Assembly: GCA_946611495.1 (NCBI GenBank)
Contig: CAMODR010000106.1
Span: forward strand, 1-5,413
Reading direction: 5' to 3'
Source: an uncultured Methanobrevibacter sp.
Lineage (GTDB): Archaea > Methanobacteriota > Methanobacteria > Methanobacteriales > Methanobacteriaceae
DNA: 5,413 nucleotides
The translations under genes were made by a program, and so were the position numbers. Numbering within the stretch: the first letter of the stretch is position 1; every line of letters begins with the position of its first letter. This document shows, in pieces, positions 1 to 4,886 of the stretch. The notes under the pieces are model-generated. The model was not told the origin of the DNA, did not search any database, and saw only the letters and a list, made by a program, of their open reading frames with translations.

Positions 1-15
1 TTTTTGAATTTCTTA

Positions 16-84
16 AATTTTAATTAACTATTTATTTAATTTTAATTAACTATTTATTTAATTTTAATTAACTATTTATTTAAT
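16..84. repeat. 22-bp AT-only-like tandem repeat, about 3 copies
   Basis: The unit TAATTAACTATTTATTTAAT plus two Ts recurs with a period of exactly 22 bp; its TAATTAAC core starts at 21, 43 and 65. The copies appear identical across about 69 bp, and the third ends when the sequence changes to TAATAAATTA. The repeat lies about 150 bp upstream of the arcS start, in sequence with no coding potential. It may be slippage-prone filler or a curved segment, since 22 bp is close to two helical turns. No function can be assigned. Confidence 0.85.
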
Positions 85-221
85 AAATTAAATATTTATA
101 CAATAATTATTGAAAGAATCAGTTAATATATTCTTATTCATATAATATTATATTTTATAATTTAATTATAATCTAATATAATTTTTAATATTGCAATTTA
201 TTTTTAATCTTATAATTTTAC

Positions 222-225
222 GAGG
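222..225 (+). promoter_or_regulatory. Shine-Dalgarno of arcS
   Basis: GAGG sits six bases before the ATG at 232 and matches the archaeal 16S anti-Shine-Dalgarno. An in-frame TAA at 205-207 lies just upstream, so the protein cannot extend further. This fixes the short N-terminus of the archaeosine synthase. Confidence 0.7.
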
Positions 226-231
226 AAAAAC

Positions 232-1140
232 ATGAAAGTTATTTGTACAGTTGATGAGTCTTTATACAGGCCAGAAGTAGTTCGTTGGAGAGAAAGAATG
301 GCTATGATGGAGCCAATGGGTGATGTTATTGTAGCGCTTCCATGCAGTATGAAAAAGCCTTATTCTAATTCACAGTCTCATCAGCGTTTTAGAAGAGCAA
401 CTAAAGGATATCAGGAAGTAATAGTTACCTCTCCATTTGGTATTTGTCCTCGTGAAATGGAAAATACATTTCCAATTCAGTCCTATGATGTAACAGTCTC
501 TGGAGACTGGAGTTTCGATGAGGTAAGATTGTCTGGAGAATTATTAAGAGACTATGTTGGGGATAAGCCAGTTATTGCAAATGTTCATGGAGGATATGAA
601 GAGGTTTGTCGTGAATATTTGGATAATTGTACTTTTGTCTGTCAAGATGGCCGTCCTACTTCTCCTGATTCAATTTATCACTTAAGAGAAGAGCTTAAAA
701 AATATTCTAAGGTAAAGCATAGGGATAAGGTTTTAAATGAATTAAGATCCATTGCCAAATACCAATTCGGTCCTGAAGCTTATAAGATAATCACTGATGA
801 TGTTGTAGCTAAAGGAAGATATCACAGAAATGTCTATAGTGATGGAAAACAGATAGCTCTTTTAAACAGGGATATCGGTTTATACACTCTTAATTTGGAA
901 GGTGGAAGAAGACTTGCAGAGCTTGGCATTCATGTTGTAGAAATCGATTTCGACTTAAAGACCAATTCTGTATTTTCTCCAGGAGTTTCAAATGCTGATT
1001 TAGATATTGTTCCTAAGGATGAGGTTGTTGTAGTTAGGGATGGTGAAGTCTTAGGTGTTGGTAAGGCTGTCCTAACTGGTAAGGAAATGATTGAATCAGA
1101 TAGCGGAATCGCTGTAAAAATAAGGCATAGGAAGAAATAA
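232..1140 (+). CDS. arcS: Archaeosine synthase ArcS, short form (catalytic core plus PUA domain)
   Basis: ArcS acts on preQ0 at position 15 of archaeal tRNAs on the way to archaeosine. By published work on the family it attaches lysine to the preQ0 nitrile, and the radical-SAM partner RaSEA then releases the amidine. The 302-residue product carries the ArcS signature PC-x3-KPY-x2-S-x2-H exactly, at residues 37-50 (PCSMKKPYSNSQSH). This follows a YRPEVVRWRERM segment that normally leads into the core domain. The last 75 or so residues, with VVVVRDGEVLGVGKAVLTG at about 265-283, look like an RNA-binding PUA domain. Typical euryarchaeal ArcS proteins are nearer 500-600 residues and begin with a domain resembling tRNA-guanine transglycosylase. 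That domain is absent here: an in-frame stop at 205-207 and a GAGG site at 222-225 fix the start, and the upstream 231 bp hold no remnant. No frameshift is visible and all core motifs are intact, so this is probably a working short or split form, not a pseudogene. T-tracts follow the stop codon. Confidence 0.9.
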   Translation: MKVICTVDESLYRPEVVRWRERMAMMEPMGDVIVALPCSMKKPYSNSQSHQRFRRATKGYQEVIVTSPFGICPREMENTFPIQSYDVTVSGDWSFDEVRLSGELLRDYVGDKPVIANVHGGYEEVCREYLDNCTFVCQDGRPTSPDSIYHLREELKKYSKVKHRDKVLNELRSIAKYQFGPEAYKIITDDVVAKGRYHRNVYSDGKQIALLNRDIGLYTLNLEGGRRLAELGIHVVEIDFDLKTNSVFSPGVSNADLDIVPKDEVVVVRDGEVLGVGKAVLTGKEMIESDSGIAVKIRHRKK

Positions 1141-1143
1141 TCT

Positions 1144-1215
1144 ATAAATTCTATTTATTTTCTTTTTATTTTCTTTTTATTTTCTTTTTATTTTCTTTTT
1201 ATTTTCTTTTTCATG
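1144..1215 (+). terminator. Poly-T termination zone of arcS
   Basis: Successive T4-T5 runs on the coding strand start within 20 bp of the arcS stop. Euryarchaeal RNA polymerase terminates at U-tracts without needing a hairpin, and none is visible here. The zone coincides with the 11-bp repeat array. Confidence 0.6.
1157..1211 (+). repeat. 11-bp pyrimidine-rich tandem repeat, 5 perfect copies
   Basis: The unit ATTTTCTTTTT occurs five times head to tail with no mismatch (starts at 1157, 1168, 1179, 1190 and 1201), beginning 17 bp after the arcS stop codon. Each copy supplies T4 and T5 runs on the coding strand, so a transcript leaving arcS would meet about ten successive U-tracts. The period is close to one DNA turn. 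Likely roles are a reinforced terminator or simple replication slippage. Confidence 0.9.
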
Positions 1216-1458
1216 CTTTTTTTCACTATTTTTATTAAGTCTTATGAATTATTTTTTTTCGATTTTCTATTTTTTAAAATCTTAATTGATATAATTTGTT
1301 TGAATAAGTATAAATATTATTAAAACAATAGTTATATTATTAACTTTTTGTAAGAGAAATAATTTTGAATTTTGATGAATGGATTAGCAAAGTTTAATTT
1401 TAAAAAGATCTTTTACAGTTTATAGTTTTAAGTTAATTTTATATTATTAAAAAAACAA

Positions 1459-1467
1459 TGAGGAGAT
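1459..1467 (+). promoter_or_regulatory. Strong Shine-Dalgarno of the DUF59 gene
   Basis: TGAGGAGAT, containing GAGGAG, lies a few bases before the ATG at 1471. It is among the closest matches to the archaeal anti-Shine-Dalgarno in this window, and it supports the chosen start. Confidence 0.7.
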
Positions 1468-1470
1468 AAT

Positions 1471-1761
1471 ATGTCTGAAGAATTAGCAATCGCTGTTAAA
1501 GACGCAGTTTCTGTAGTAAACGACCCTCATATGGGCGTAAGTATTGTAGATATGGGTATTGTACAATCTATTGCAATTGAAGATTCAACTGCTGAATTAG
1601 TAATTAAACCTACTAACCCTGGTTGTATGAGTGTAACTCGTATTGCAGCTCAAGCAAAAGCAGAAGCTTTAAAAGTTGAAGGAATTGATAAAGTTAAAAT
1701 CATTATTGAAGGTCATGTAATGGCTGATTCTCTTAATGAGATGCTCAATAGAGATAACTAA
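1471..1761 (+). CDS. DUF59/MIP18-family protein, putative Fe-S cluster assembly factor
   Basis: The 96-residue product is a stand-alone MIP18 (DUF59) domain of normal family length. Relatives include bacterial SufT, PaaD-like proteins and eukaryotic CIA2, which assist iron-sulfur cluster maturation. Visible family hallmarks are the N-terminal helix, NDPHMGVSIVDMGIV at residues 17-31 (the usual DPE/DP...D-G-V region), a beta strand AELVIKPTNPGC, and the single conserved cysteine at residue 52 in the loop before the second helix. The C-terminal part (VKIIIEGHVMADSLNEML) fits the final strand and helix. The start is set by a strong Shine-Dalgarno. The gene stands alone, between a 330-bp spacer and the tRNA-Ile unit, with no suf or Mrp/ApbC partner in the window. 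The family call is firm. The specific client or partner cannot be read from the sequence, and Fe-S assembly is an inference from relatives. Confidence 0.85.
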   Translation: MSEELAIAVKDAVSVVNDPHMGVSIVDMGIVQSIAIEDSTAELVIKPTNPGCMSVTRIAAQAKAEALKVEGIDKVKIIIEGHVMADSLNEMLNRDN

Positions 1762-1800
1762 TTTTAATTATTTTTCAATTTTAAATTTTTAGAATTTGTC
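1762..1800 (+). terminator. T-tracts after the DUF59 gene
   Basis: Several T4-T5 runs separated by A-rich bases follow the stop codon immediately. They fit a hairpin-independent archaeal terminator, though the runs are short and weaker than those after the other genes. Confidence 0.4.
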
Positions 1801-1815
1801 TGTAGTGTATTTATC

Positions 1816-1830
1816 AAAAGATTTATATAC
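1816..1830 (+). promoter_or_regulatory. BRE/TATA promoter, probably for tRNA-Ile
   Basis: AAAAGA followed by TTTATATAC closely resembles the BRE plus TATA promoter known from stable-RNA genes of Methanobacteriales. A second TATA-like motif, CTTTATAC, follows at 1833-1840. Transcription would start near 1850-1855, about 55 nt before the tRNA 5' end. No better TATA box lies closer to the tRNA. Confidence 0.6.
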
Positions 1831-1863
1831 TACTTTATACAAACTCTATAATATCTGTAAATT

Positions 1864-1897
1864 AAACTTCACTTACTGTTTTTTGAAGTTTTTTTTT
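1864..1897 (+). terminator. Hairpin followed by T9, upstream of the tRNA
   Basis: AAACTTCA (1864-1871) pairs perfectly with TGAAGTTT (1884-1891) around a 12-nt loop, and a run of nine Ts spans 1889-1897. It looks like a terminator, but it lies between the apparent TATA box and the tRNA. It could end read-through from the DUF59 gene, mark the 3' end of a very short RNA, or form part of the tRNA leader. An 8-bp AT-rich stem is weak, so the T-run is the stronger evidence. Confidence 0.4.
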
Positions 1898-1908
1898 ATT
1901 ATTTGTTT

Positions 1909-1983
<75 letters not shown>

Positions 1984-1984
1984 C

Positions 1985-2016
1985 TTTTCTACTATTTTTA
2001 ATGATTTTTATTTTTA
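1985..2016 (+). terminator. T-tract terminator after tRNA-Ile
   Basis: T4 and T5 runs begin two bases after the discriminator base and recur over about 30 bp. They fit U-tract termination of the tRNA transcript with a very short 3' trailer. Confidence 0.55.
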
Positions 2017-2176
2017 TAGCCAATTTTAGGTTTATTTATTTCTAATTTTTAATTTTTAATTTTTTGTATAGTTATTAACTTATTTTTCTTAAGATTTTTC
2101 ATTTTGCACTGTCTATTTTGTATAAAAATTATAGATTACTGTATTAAATTGTACATTCTTATGTGGAATATATACA

Positions 2177-2185
2177 TTTATATAC
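2177..2185 (+). promoter_or_regulatory. TATA box of the ACT-domain regulator gene
   Basis: TTTATATAC lies about 45 bp before the ATG at 2228, which predicts a start near 2205-2208 and a leader of about 20 nt. A perfect 12-bp palindrome, TACTTTAAAGTA (2183-2194), overlaps the end of the box. An inverted pair, TTGTAC (2149-2154) and GTACAA (2192-2197), flanks it, so an operator here is possible. Neither repeat is statistically striking in DNA this AT-rich. Confidence 0.5.
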
Positions 2186-2218
2186 TTTAAAGTACAAAAT
2201 ATTATTAAGAATTAGTTT

Positions 2219-2223
2219 GGTGG
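2219..2223 (+). promoter_or_regulatory. GGTG-type ribosome binding site
   Basis: GGTGG precedes the ATG at 2228 by four bases. GGTG pairs with the CACC part of the archaeal anti-Shine-Dalgarno; the usual purine-rich GGAG is missing. It supports the 2228 start but suggests weaker initiation than at the DUF59 or COG1751 genes. Confidence 0.45.
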
Positions 2224-2227
2224 TTAT

Positions 2228-2731
2228 ATGTGGGAAAGTTTAAATGCAAAATTTAGTAAATATCCTGCAAGAATGACTGTAGCTTCAAAAATGTTTGAAT
2301 TAGGTTTAAGAATTGGCGAAGATAATAAGATTTATTGTGGAAATCTTAAAATCAGTGATTCTGCATTAGCTGCAGCTGCAAATGTAGATCGTAGAGTTAT
2401 TAAATCTACTGTTAATGTCATAGTTAATGATGATGAGTTATTTGAGATATTTTCAAATATTGTCCCTGCAGGAACATTGCTTAAAAATATTTCTAAGAAT
2501 TTAGGATTAGGTGTAGTGGAAATTGAAGCTGGTGAAAAAAGCGAAGGAATTTTAGCGGCTGTTGCTTGGACTATGAGCAAACATAATATTGATATTCGCC
2601 AAGCATATGCTGGAGACACTAAATTCGAAGGAAATCCTGTCTTAACAATCATTACTGAAAATCCAATTCCTGGCGATCTTTTAAATGAGTTTATTCAAAT
2701 AGATGGTGTTTTAAAAGTTTCTGTTTTATAA
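2228..2731 (+). CDS. ACT-domain predicted regulator of amino acid metabolism (COG2150-like)
   Basis: The 167-residue protein matches the layout of an archaeal family annotated as a predicted regulator of amino acid metabolism. Residues about 10-65 form a helical region ending in a helix-turn-helix-like stretch (ISDSALAAAANVDRRVIKST, 42-61). Residues about 92-167 look like an ACT domain with a beta-alpha-beta-beta-alpha-beta pattern (GLGVVEIEAG, the helix around GILAAVAWTMSKHNIDIRQA, NPVLTIITENPI, and a final helix and VLKVSVL strand). ACT domains usually bind amino acids and change the state of an attached domain. A DNA-binding amino-acid sensor is therefore a reasonable inference, but no ligand residue can be named and no target is adjacent. 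The gene is monocistronic, with its own TATA box, and is followed by strong T-tracts. The antisense reading frame inside it is a shadow. Confidence 0.8.
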   Translation: MWESLNAKFSKYPARMTVASKMFELGLRIGEDNKIYCGNLKISDSALAAAANVDRRVIKSTVNVIVNDDELFEIFSNIVPAGTLLKNISKNLGLGVVEIEAGEKSEGILAAVAWTMSKHNIDIRQAYAGDTKFEGNPVLTIITENPIPGDLLNEFIQIDGVLKVSVL

Positions 2732-2790
2732 CTTTTTTCTTATTTTTTTAGTTTTTTTCAATTACCTTTTTCTTTTTTTAATTTTTCTTA
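2732..2790 (+). terminator. Strong multi-T-tract terminator after the ACT-domain gene
   Basis: Runs of six to seven Ts (2733-2738, 2743-2749, 2752-2758) start one base after the stop codon, and further T5-T7 runs follow to about 2790. This is a clear archaeal U-tract terminator without a hairpin. Confidence 0.7.
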
Positions 2791-2922
2791 AATATTTATA
2801 AAATTTTCATATAATATTATTATTTTATCTACTTTTTTGCGGATTTTATAAAAATTTTTTAGGCAATTTTTCAATTATTAGATTTTTTTTAAGTATAAAA
2901 ACATAACTTTATATTATAGTAA

Positions 2923-2934
2923 AAATATATAAAT
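2923..2934 (+). promoter_or_regulatory. Candidate TATA box for tfe
   Basis: AAATATATAAAT is the most TATA-like element in the spacer that lies on the right side of tfe. The predicted start is near 2955. The surrounding DNA is so AT-rich that other choices are possible. Confidence 0.3.
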
Positions 2935-3040
2935 ATTATTATAATGTCAATGATTGAATTATTACTATTGTTATATTAACCAATTATTTTTTTAAAACTT
3001 CATTGAATTGTTATCAGCATTTAATAAGGAAGAATAGATT

Positions 3041-3541
3041 ATGTTAGCAGATCCTATTGTTCAAACATTATTAATAGAATTAGTCGAAGAAGAAGAGAAT
3101 TTAGATATTGTTCAATGTCTTTTAGATGGAATTGGAACTGATGAAGAAATTGCTGAAAAGACAGGTATTAAATTAAATATTGTTCGAAAAGTCCTTTATA
3201 AACTTTATGATGAAGGTTTGGCAAGTTATAAAAGGGATAAAGATAAAGAAACCCAATGGTATACTTATGATTGGGAATTTAAAGTCGATGAACTTCAAAA
3301 ATTAAAATTAAAAAGATGTAATACTGAATTAAAAGAATTAAATGAAAGACTTGATTATGAAGAAAATAATATGTTCTTCATTTGTCCATCTGGTCATTAT
3401 CGTCTTGATTTTGAAGATTCATCCAGTGTTGAATTCATTTGCCCTCAATGTGGTGCAGAATTAGAATTTGATGATAATAAAGATGTTATTGATGAATTAA
3501 AAGACCATATTGAATTTATTGAAGATATTATGTCTCAATAA
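3041..3541 (+). CDS. tfe: Transcription factor E (TFE alpha; TFIIE-alpha homolog)
   Basis: TFE assists archaeal transcription initiation. It binds the RNA polymerase clamp with TBP and TFB in place and helps open the promoter. The 166-residue product has the normal layout. Residues about 1-85 are the extended winged helix, including the helix-turn-helix stretch TDEEIAEKTGIKLNIVRKVL (33-52) and YDEGLASYKRDK (56-67). Residues about 85-108 are a charged helical linker. A zinc ribbon spans about 111-140 (MFFICPSGHYRLDF and EFICPQCG). An acidic C-terminal helix follows. The zinc ligands visible are C115, C134 and C137; the position of the fourth cysteine reads CPSGH, so H119 may be the fourth ligand, giving CxxxH/CxxC. 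AAGGA about ten bases upstream supports the ATG at 3041. The gene is monocistronic and converges with the minus-strand ligase gene. Confidence 0.93.
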   Translation: MLADPIVQTLLIELVEEEENLDIVQCLLDGIGTDEEIAEKTGIKLNIVRKVLYKLYDEGLASYKRDKDKETQWYTYDWEFKVDELQKLKLKRCNTELKELNERLDYEENNMFFICPSGHYRLDFEDSSSVEFICPQCGAELEFDDNKDVIDELKDHIEFIEDIMSQ

Positions 3542-3709
3542 TCATCTTCATTTTTTCTATTTTTAATTAATTTTTTATTTGCTTATTGTTTCTAGTTTTT
3601 TGCTTTTTTTTATTTATTTTATTTGCTTATTTCTTTTATTTGCACATTATTTCTTTTTTATTTACTTATTTTTTTGCGCTTCAATCCTTTTTTTTATTCA
3701 CTGGTTTAT
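3542..3709 (+). terminator. T-rich convergent spacer, terminator of tfe
   Basis: Between the convergent tfe and ligase genes the plus strand has many T5-T9 runs, so tfe termination is well supplied. The same 168 bp contain no run of three or more As on the plus strand. A transcript coming from the minus-strand gene would therefore meet no U-tract here and see only A-rich RNA. The long hydrophobic, phenylalanine-rich reading frame across this region is an artefact of the T-richness. Confidence 0.6.
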
Positions 3710-4612
3710 TTATTTTATTTTTCTAATTAAAACAGCAGGTGTATGGATAATGGAATCTAATGATTCAACACTTACTTCAGGACCATCAGAATTTAAAACG
3801 TCCTTTGCACTGTGGATTGTAGCCATTGCAGTAGGCAAGGACCTTTGGTAATCCTCTGCAATATTAGCTATTTTTATTCCTTCTTCTACTTGGATGTCTC
3901 TTGAGCATCCTAATGGTGTGGATCCTACGTTTTCAGATAATTGTCCTAATGTATATCCAATGACTCCTTTGTTTGCTTCAATTCCATCAATAGCAATAGG
4001 AAGTCCAGTAAAATACTTTCCTTTTCGTTTATAGGTTGCATCAGTATCAATAATTAATGTGGTGACATTTTGATTGCTTTTCTCAAGGAGGCTTTCGCTA
4101 ATTTCCCTTGCAACCTTTTCAGGATTTTCTGGAAGCAATGAGACATAGGTTCCTGGAGCATTACTTAAGTCTATTCCAGCTTCTGAAGCAGGTTTTAGAG
4201 CATGTTTCCATCCATATAAGTCCAATACAACTTCCTTATGTCTTTTAGATTCTTCAGGAAGTCTCCTAAGATTCTTTATGGTTCTTTGTTTAATGCCAAG
4301 AATAGGTCCGAGAACGTATCCCCAAAAGTATTTGCTCCAATATGTTGCTAAGAATTTCGCTTTAATGGATGGAGTATATTCTGCTTCATCTACAAGTCTT
4401 CCTTGAGATACTGATATTGGAGTCTCAGCTATCACTAGATAATCGTCATTTTTACATAATTTTGAAATGTCATCTATCATAAAGTCTATGCTCTCATTAG
4501 GTTTGATGTAGTGAGTTTCAATAGGGATGACTTGATATCCTCGTATTTCAACATATTTGTAAACTTTACCATCTTCGGTTTCTGCTTCTTTATATTTTAT
4601 GTCTTCGCTCAT
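3710..4612 (-). CDS. CofE-like F420-0:gamma-glutamyl ligase family protein (paralog)
   Basis: The 300-residue product resembles coenzyme F420-0:L-glutamate ligase (CofE), which adds glutamate to F420-0 using GTP. Matching regions, numbered from the ATG at 4612, are: NDDYLVIAETPISVSQGR (55-72), equivalent to the CofE GD-LVIAQKIVSKAEGR stretch; DLSNAPGTYVSLLPENP (148-164), equivalent to the D-Q-S-N...LLPENP substrate/metal loop; VTTLIIDTDATY (183-194), equivalent to the ISDT strand; and GLPIAIDGIEANKG (203-216). It is longer than the roughly 250-residue true CofE, and it has an unusual aromatic insert (KFLATYWSKYFWGYVLGPIL, 86-105). It is therefore probably a divergent paralog with an unknown acceptor; F420 itself is one possibility. 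An upstream in-frame TTG at 4627 would add five residues, but neither start has a clear Shine-Dalgarno. The ATG with AAAAAGA before it is preferred. The gene converges with tfe and diverges from the COG1751 gene. Confidence 0.75.
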   Translation of the reverse strand: MSEDIKYKEAETEDGKVYKYVEIRGYQVIPIETHYIKPNESIDFMIDDISKLCKNDDYLVIAETPISVSQGRLVDEAEYTPSIKAKFLATYWSKYFWGYVLGPILGIKQRTIKNLRRLPEESKRHKEVVLDLYGWKHALKPASEAGIDLSNAPGTYVSLLPENPEKVAREISESLLEKSNQNVTTLIIDTDATYKRKGKYFTGLPIAIDGIEANKGVIGYTLGQLSENVGSTPLGCSRDIQVEEGIKIANIAEDYQRSLPTAMATIHSAKDVLNSDGPEVSVESLDSIIHTPAVLIRKIK

Positions 4613-4703
4613 GTAAATCTTTTTCAATTGTTTTGATAAGTAGTAAATAATATTTTGCTTAATAAGGAATTCTGATAATAATCCTTTCTTATAAGCAAGT
4701 AGA

Positions 4704-4755
4704 ATAAAATTAAAGTAATAAAATTAAAGTAATAGAATTAAAGTAATAAAATTAA
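4704..4755. repeat. 14-bp tandem repeat, about 3.7 copies
   Basis: The unit ATAAAATTAAAGTA starts at 4704, 4718 and 4732, with a partial copy from 4746. The third copy has one A-to-G change (ATAGAATT). It lies between the two divergent promoters. It could be a set of factor-binding sites or simple slippage; nothing in the sequence decides between them. Confidence 0.85.
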
Positions 4756-4764
4756 TATTTAATA

Positions 4765-4796
4765 TTAATACATTAATAGTTTAATACATTAATAGT
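4765..4796. repeat. 16-bp perfect tandem duplication
   Basis: TTAATACATTAATAGT at 4765-4780 is repeated exactly at 4781-4796. It directly follows the 14-bp repeat array and ends about 17 bp before the candidate TATA box of the COG1751 gene. Each unit also holds an internal inverted ATTAAT-like symmetry, as expected of a slipped AT-rich segment. Confidence 0.85.
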
Positions 4797-4873
4797 ATAA
4801 TTTTATATTAGTAAATATATAATTATTATTGTTTGTAATTACTAATTATTAATTATTGATTGTCAATTATTAA

Positions 4874-4879
4874 AGGAGA
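4874..4879 (+). promoter_or_regulatory. Shine-Dalgarno of the COG1751 gene
   Basis: AGGAGA ends seven bases before the ATG at 4887. It is a strong match to the archaeal anti-Shine-Dalgarno and confirms the start of a gene that runs off the window. Confidence 0.75.
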
Positions 4880-4886
4880 GTTTATT

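Larger units (their letters stand above)
1141..1470. other. Gene-free spacer between arcS and the DUF59 gene
   Basis: This 330-bp stretch has no credible gene. Its first 70 bases are T-rich and contain the 11-bp repeat, which probably terminates arcS. The rest is AT-rich and should hold the promoter of the downstream gene. Two weak TATA-like candidates are visible: TATAAATA near 1310-1317, which would give a leader of about 130 nt, and TTTATAG near 1419-1425, which would give a leader of about 20 nt. A 12-bp palindrome, AAAAGATCTTTT (1403-1414), lies just before the second candidate. In DNA this AT-rich such palindromes are expected by chance. Confidence 0.5.
2732..3040. other. Gene-free spacer before tfe
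   Basis: This 309-bp stretch has no credible ORF. The first 60 bp are terminator T-tracts. The middle is AT-rich and the end should contain the tfe promoter. The best TATA-like sequence is AAATATATAAAT at 2923-2934, which would give a leader of about 85 nt. Nothing else stands out. Confidence 0.5.
4613..4886. promoter_or_regulatory. Divergent promoter region between the CofE-like and COG1751 genes
   Basis: This 274-bp AT-rich spacer must hold promoters in both directions. For the plus-strand gene the best TATA-like element is AAATATATA at 4813-4821, giving a start near 4843 and a leader of about 40 nt. For the minus-strand gene TTATAA at 4689-4694 is a possible box, giving a leader of about 50 nt. 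Two sets of tandem repeats lie between them. Confidence 0.4.

Noticed and set aside
16..84. CRISPR array
   Set aside because: The repeats are directly adjacent with no unique spacers and consist almost wholly of A and T; the same holds for the arrays at 1157-1211 and 4704-4796.
1403..1414. Perfect palindrome AAAAGATCTTTT as an operator
   Set aside because: By rough estimate about five 12-bp palindromes are expected by chance in a window of this length and base composition, and the nearby promoter is itself uncertain.
1375..1425. Sixteen-residue mini-ORF (MNGLAKFNFKKIFYSL) in the spacer before the DUF59 gene
   Set aside because: It has no Shine-Dalgarno and is short enough to arise by chance; conservation would be needed to support it.
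2332..2652. Minus-strand 106-codon frame
   Set aside because: It lies wholly inside the ACT-domain regulator gene on the other strand, has no recognisable domain or promoter, and is a shadow frame.
3579..3851. Plus-strand 90-codon frame rich in phenylalanine, resembling a membrane protein
   Set aside because: Its hydrophobicity comes from the T-rich spacer, it has no ribosome binding site, and its 3' half is antisense to the well-supported CofE-like gene.
4613..4627. Start of the CofE-like gene at the TTG at 4627
   Set aside because: It adds only five residues, has no ribosome binding site, and an ATG follows at 4612 just before the conserved-looking part of the protein.
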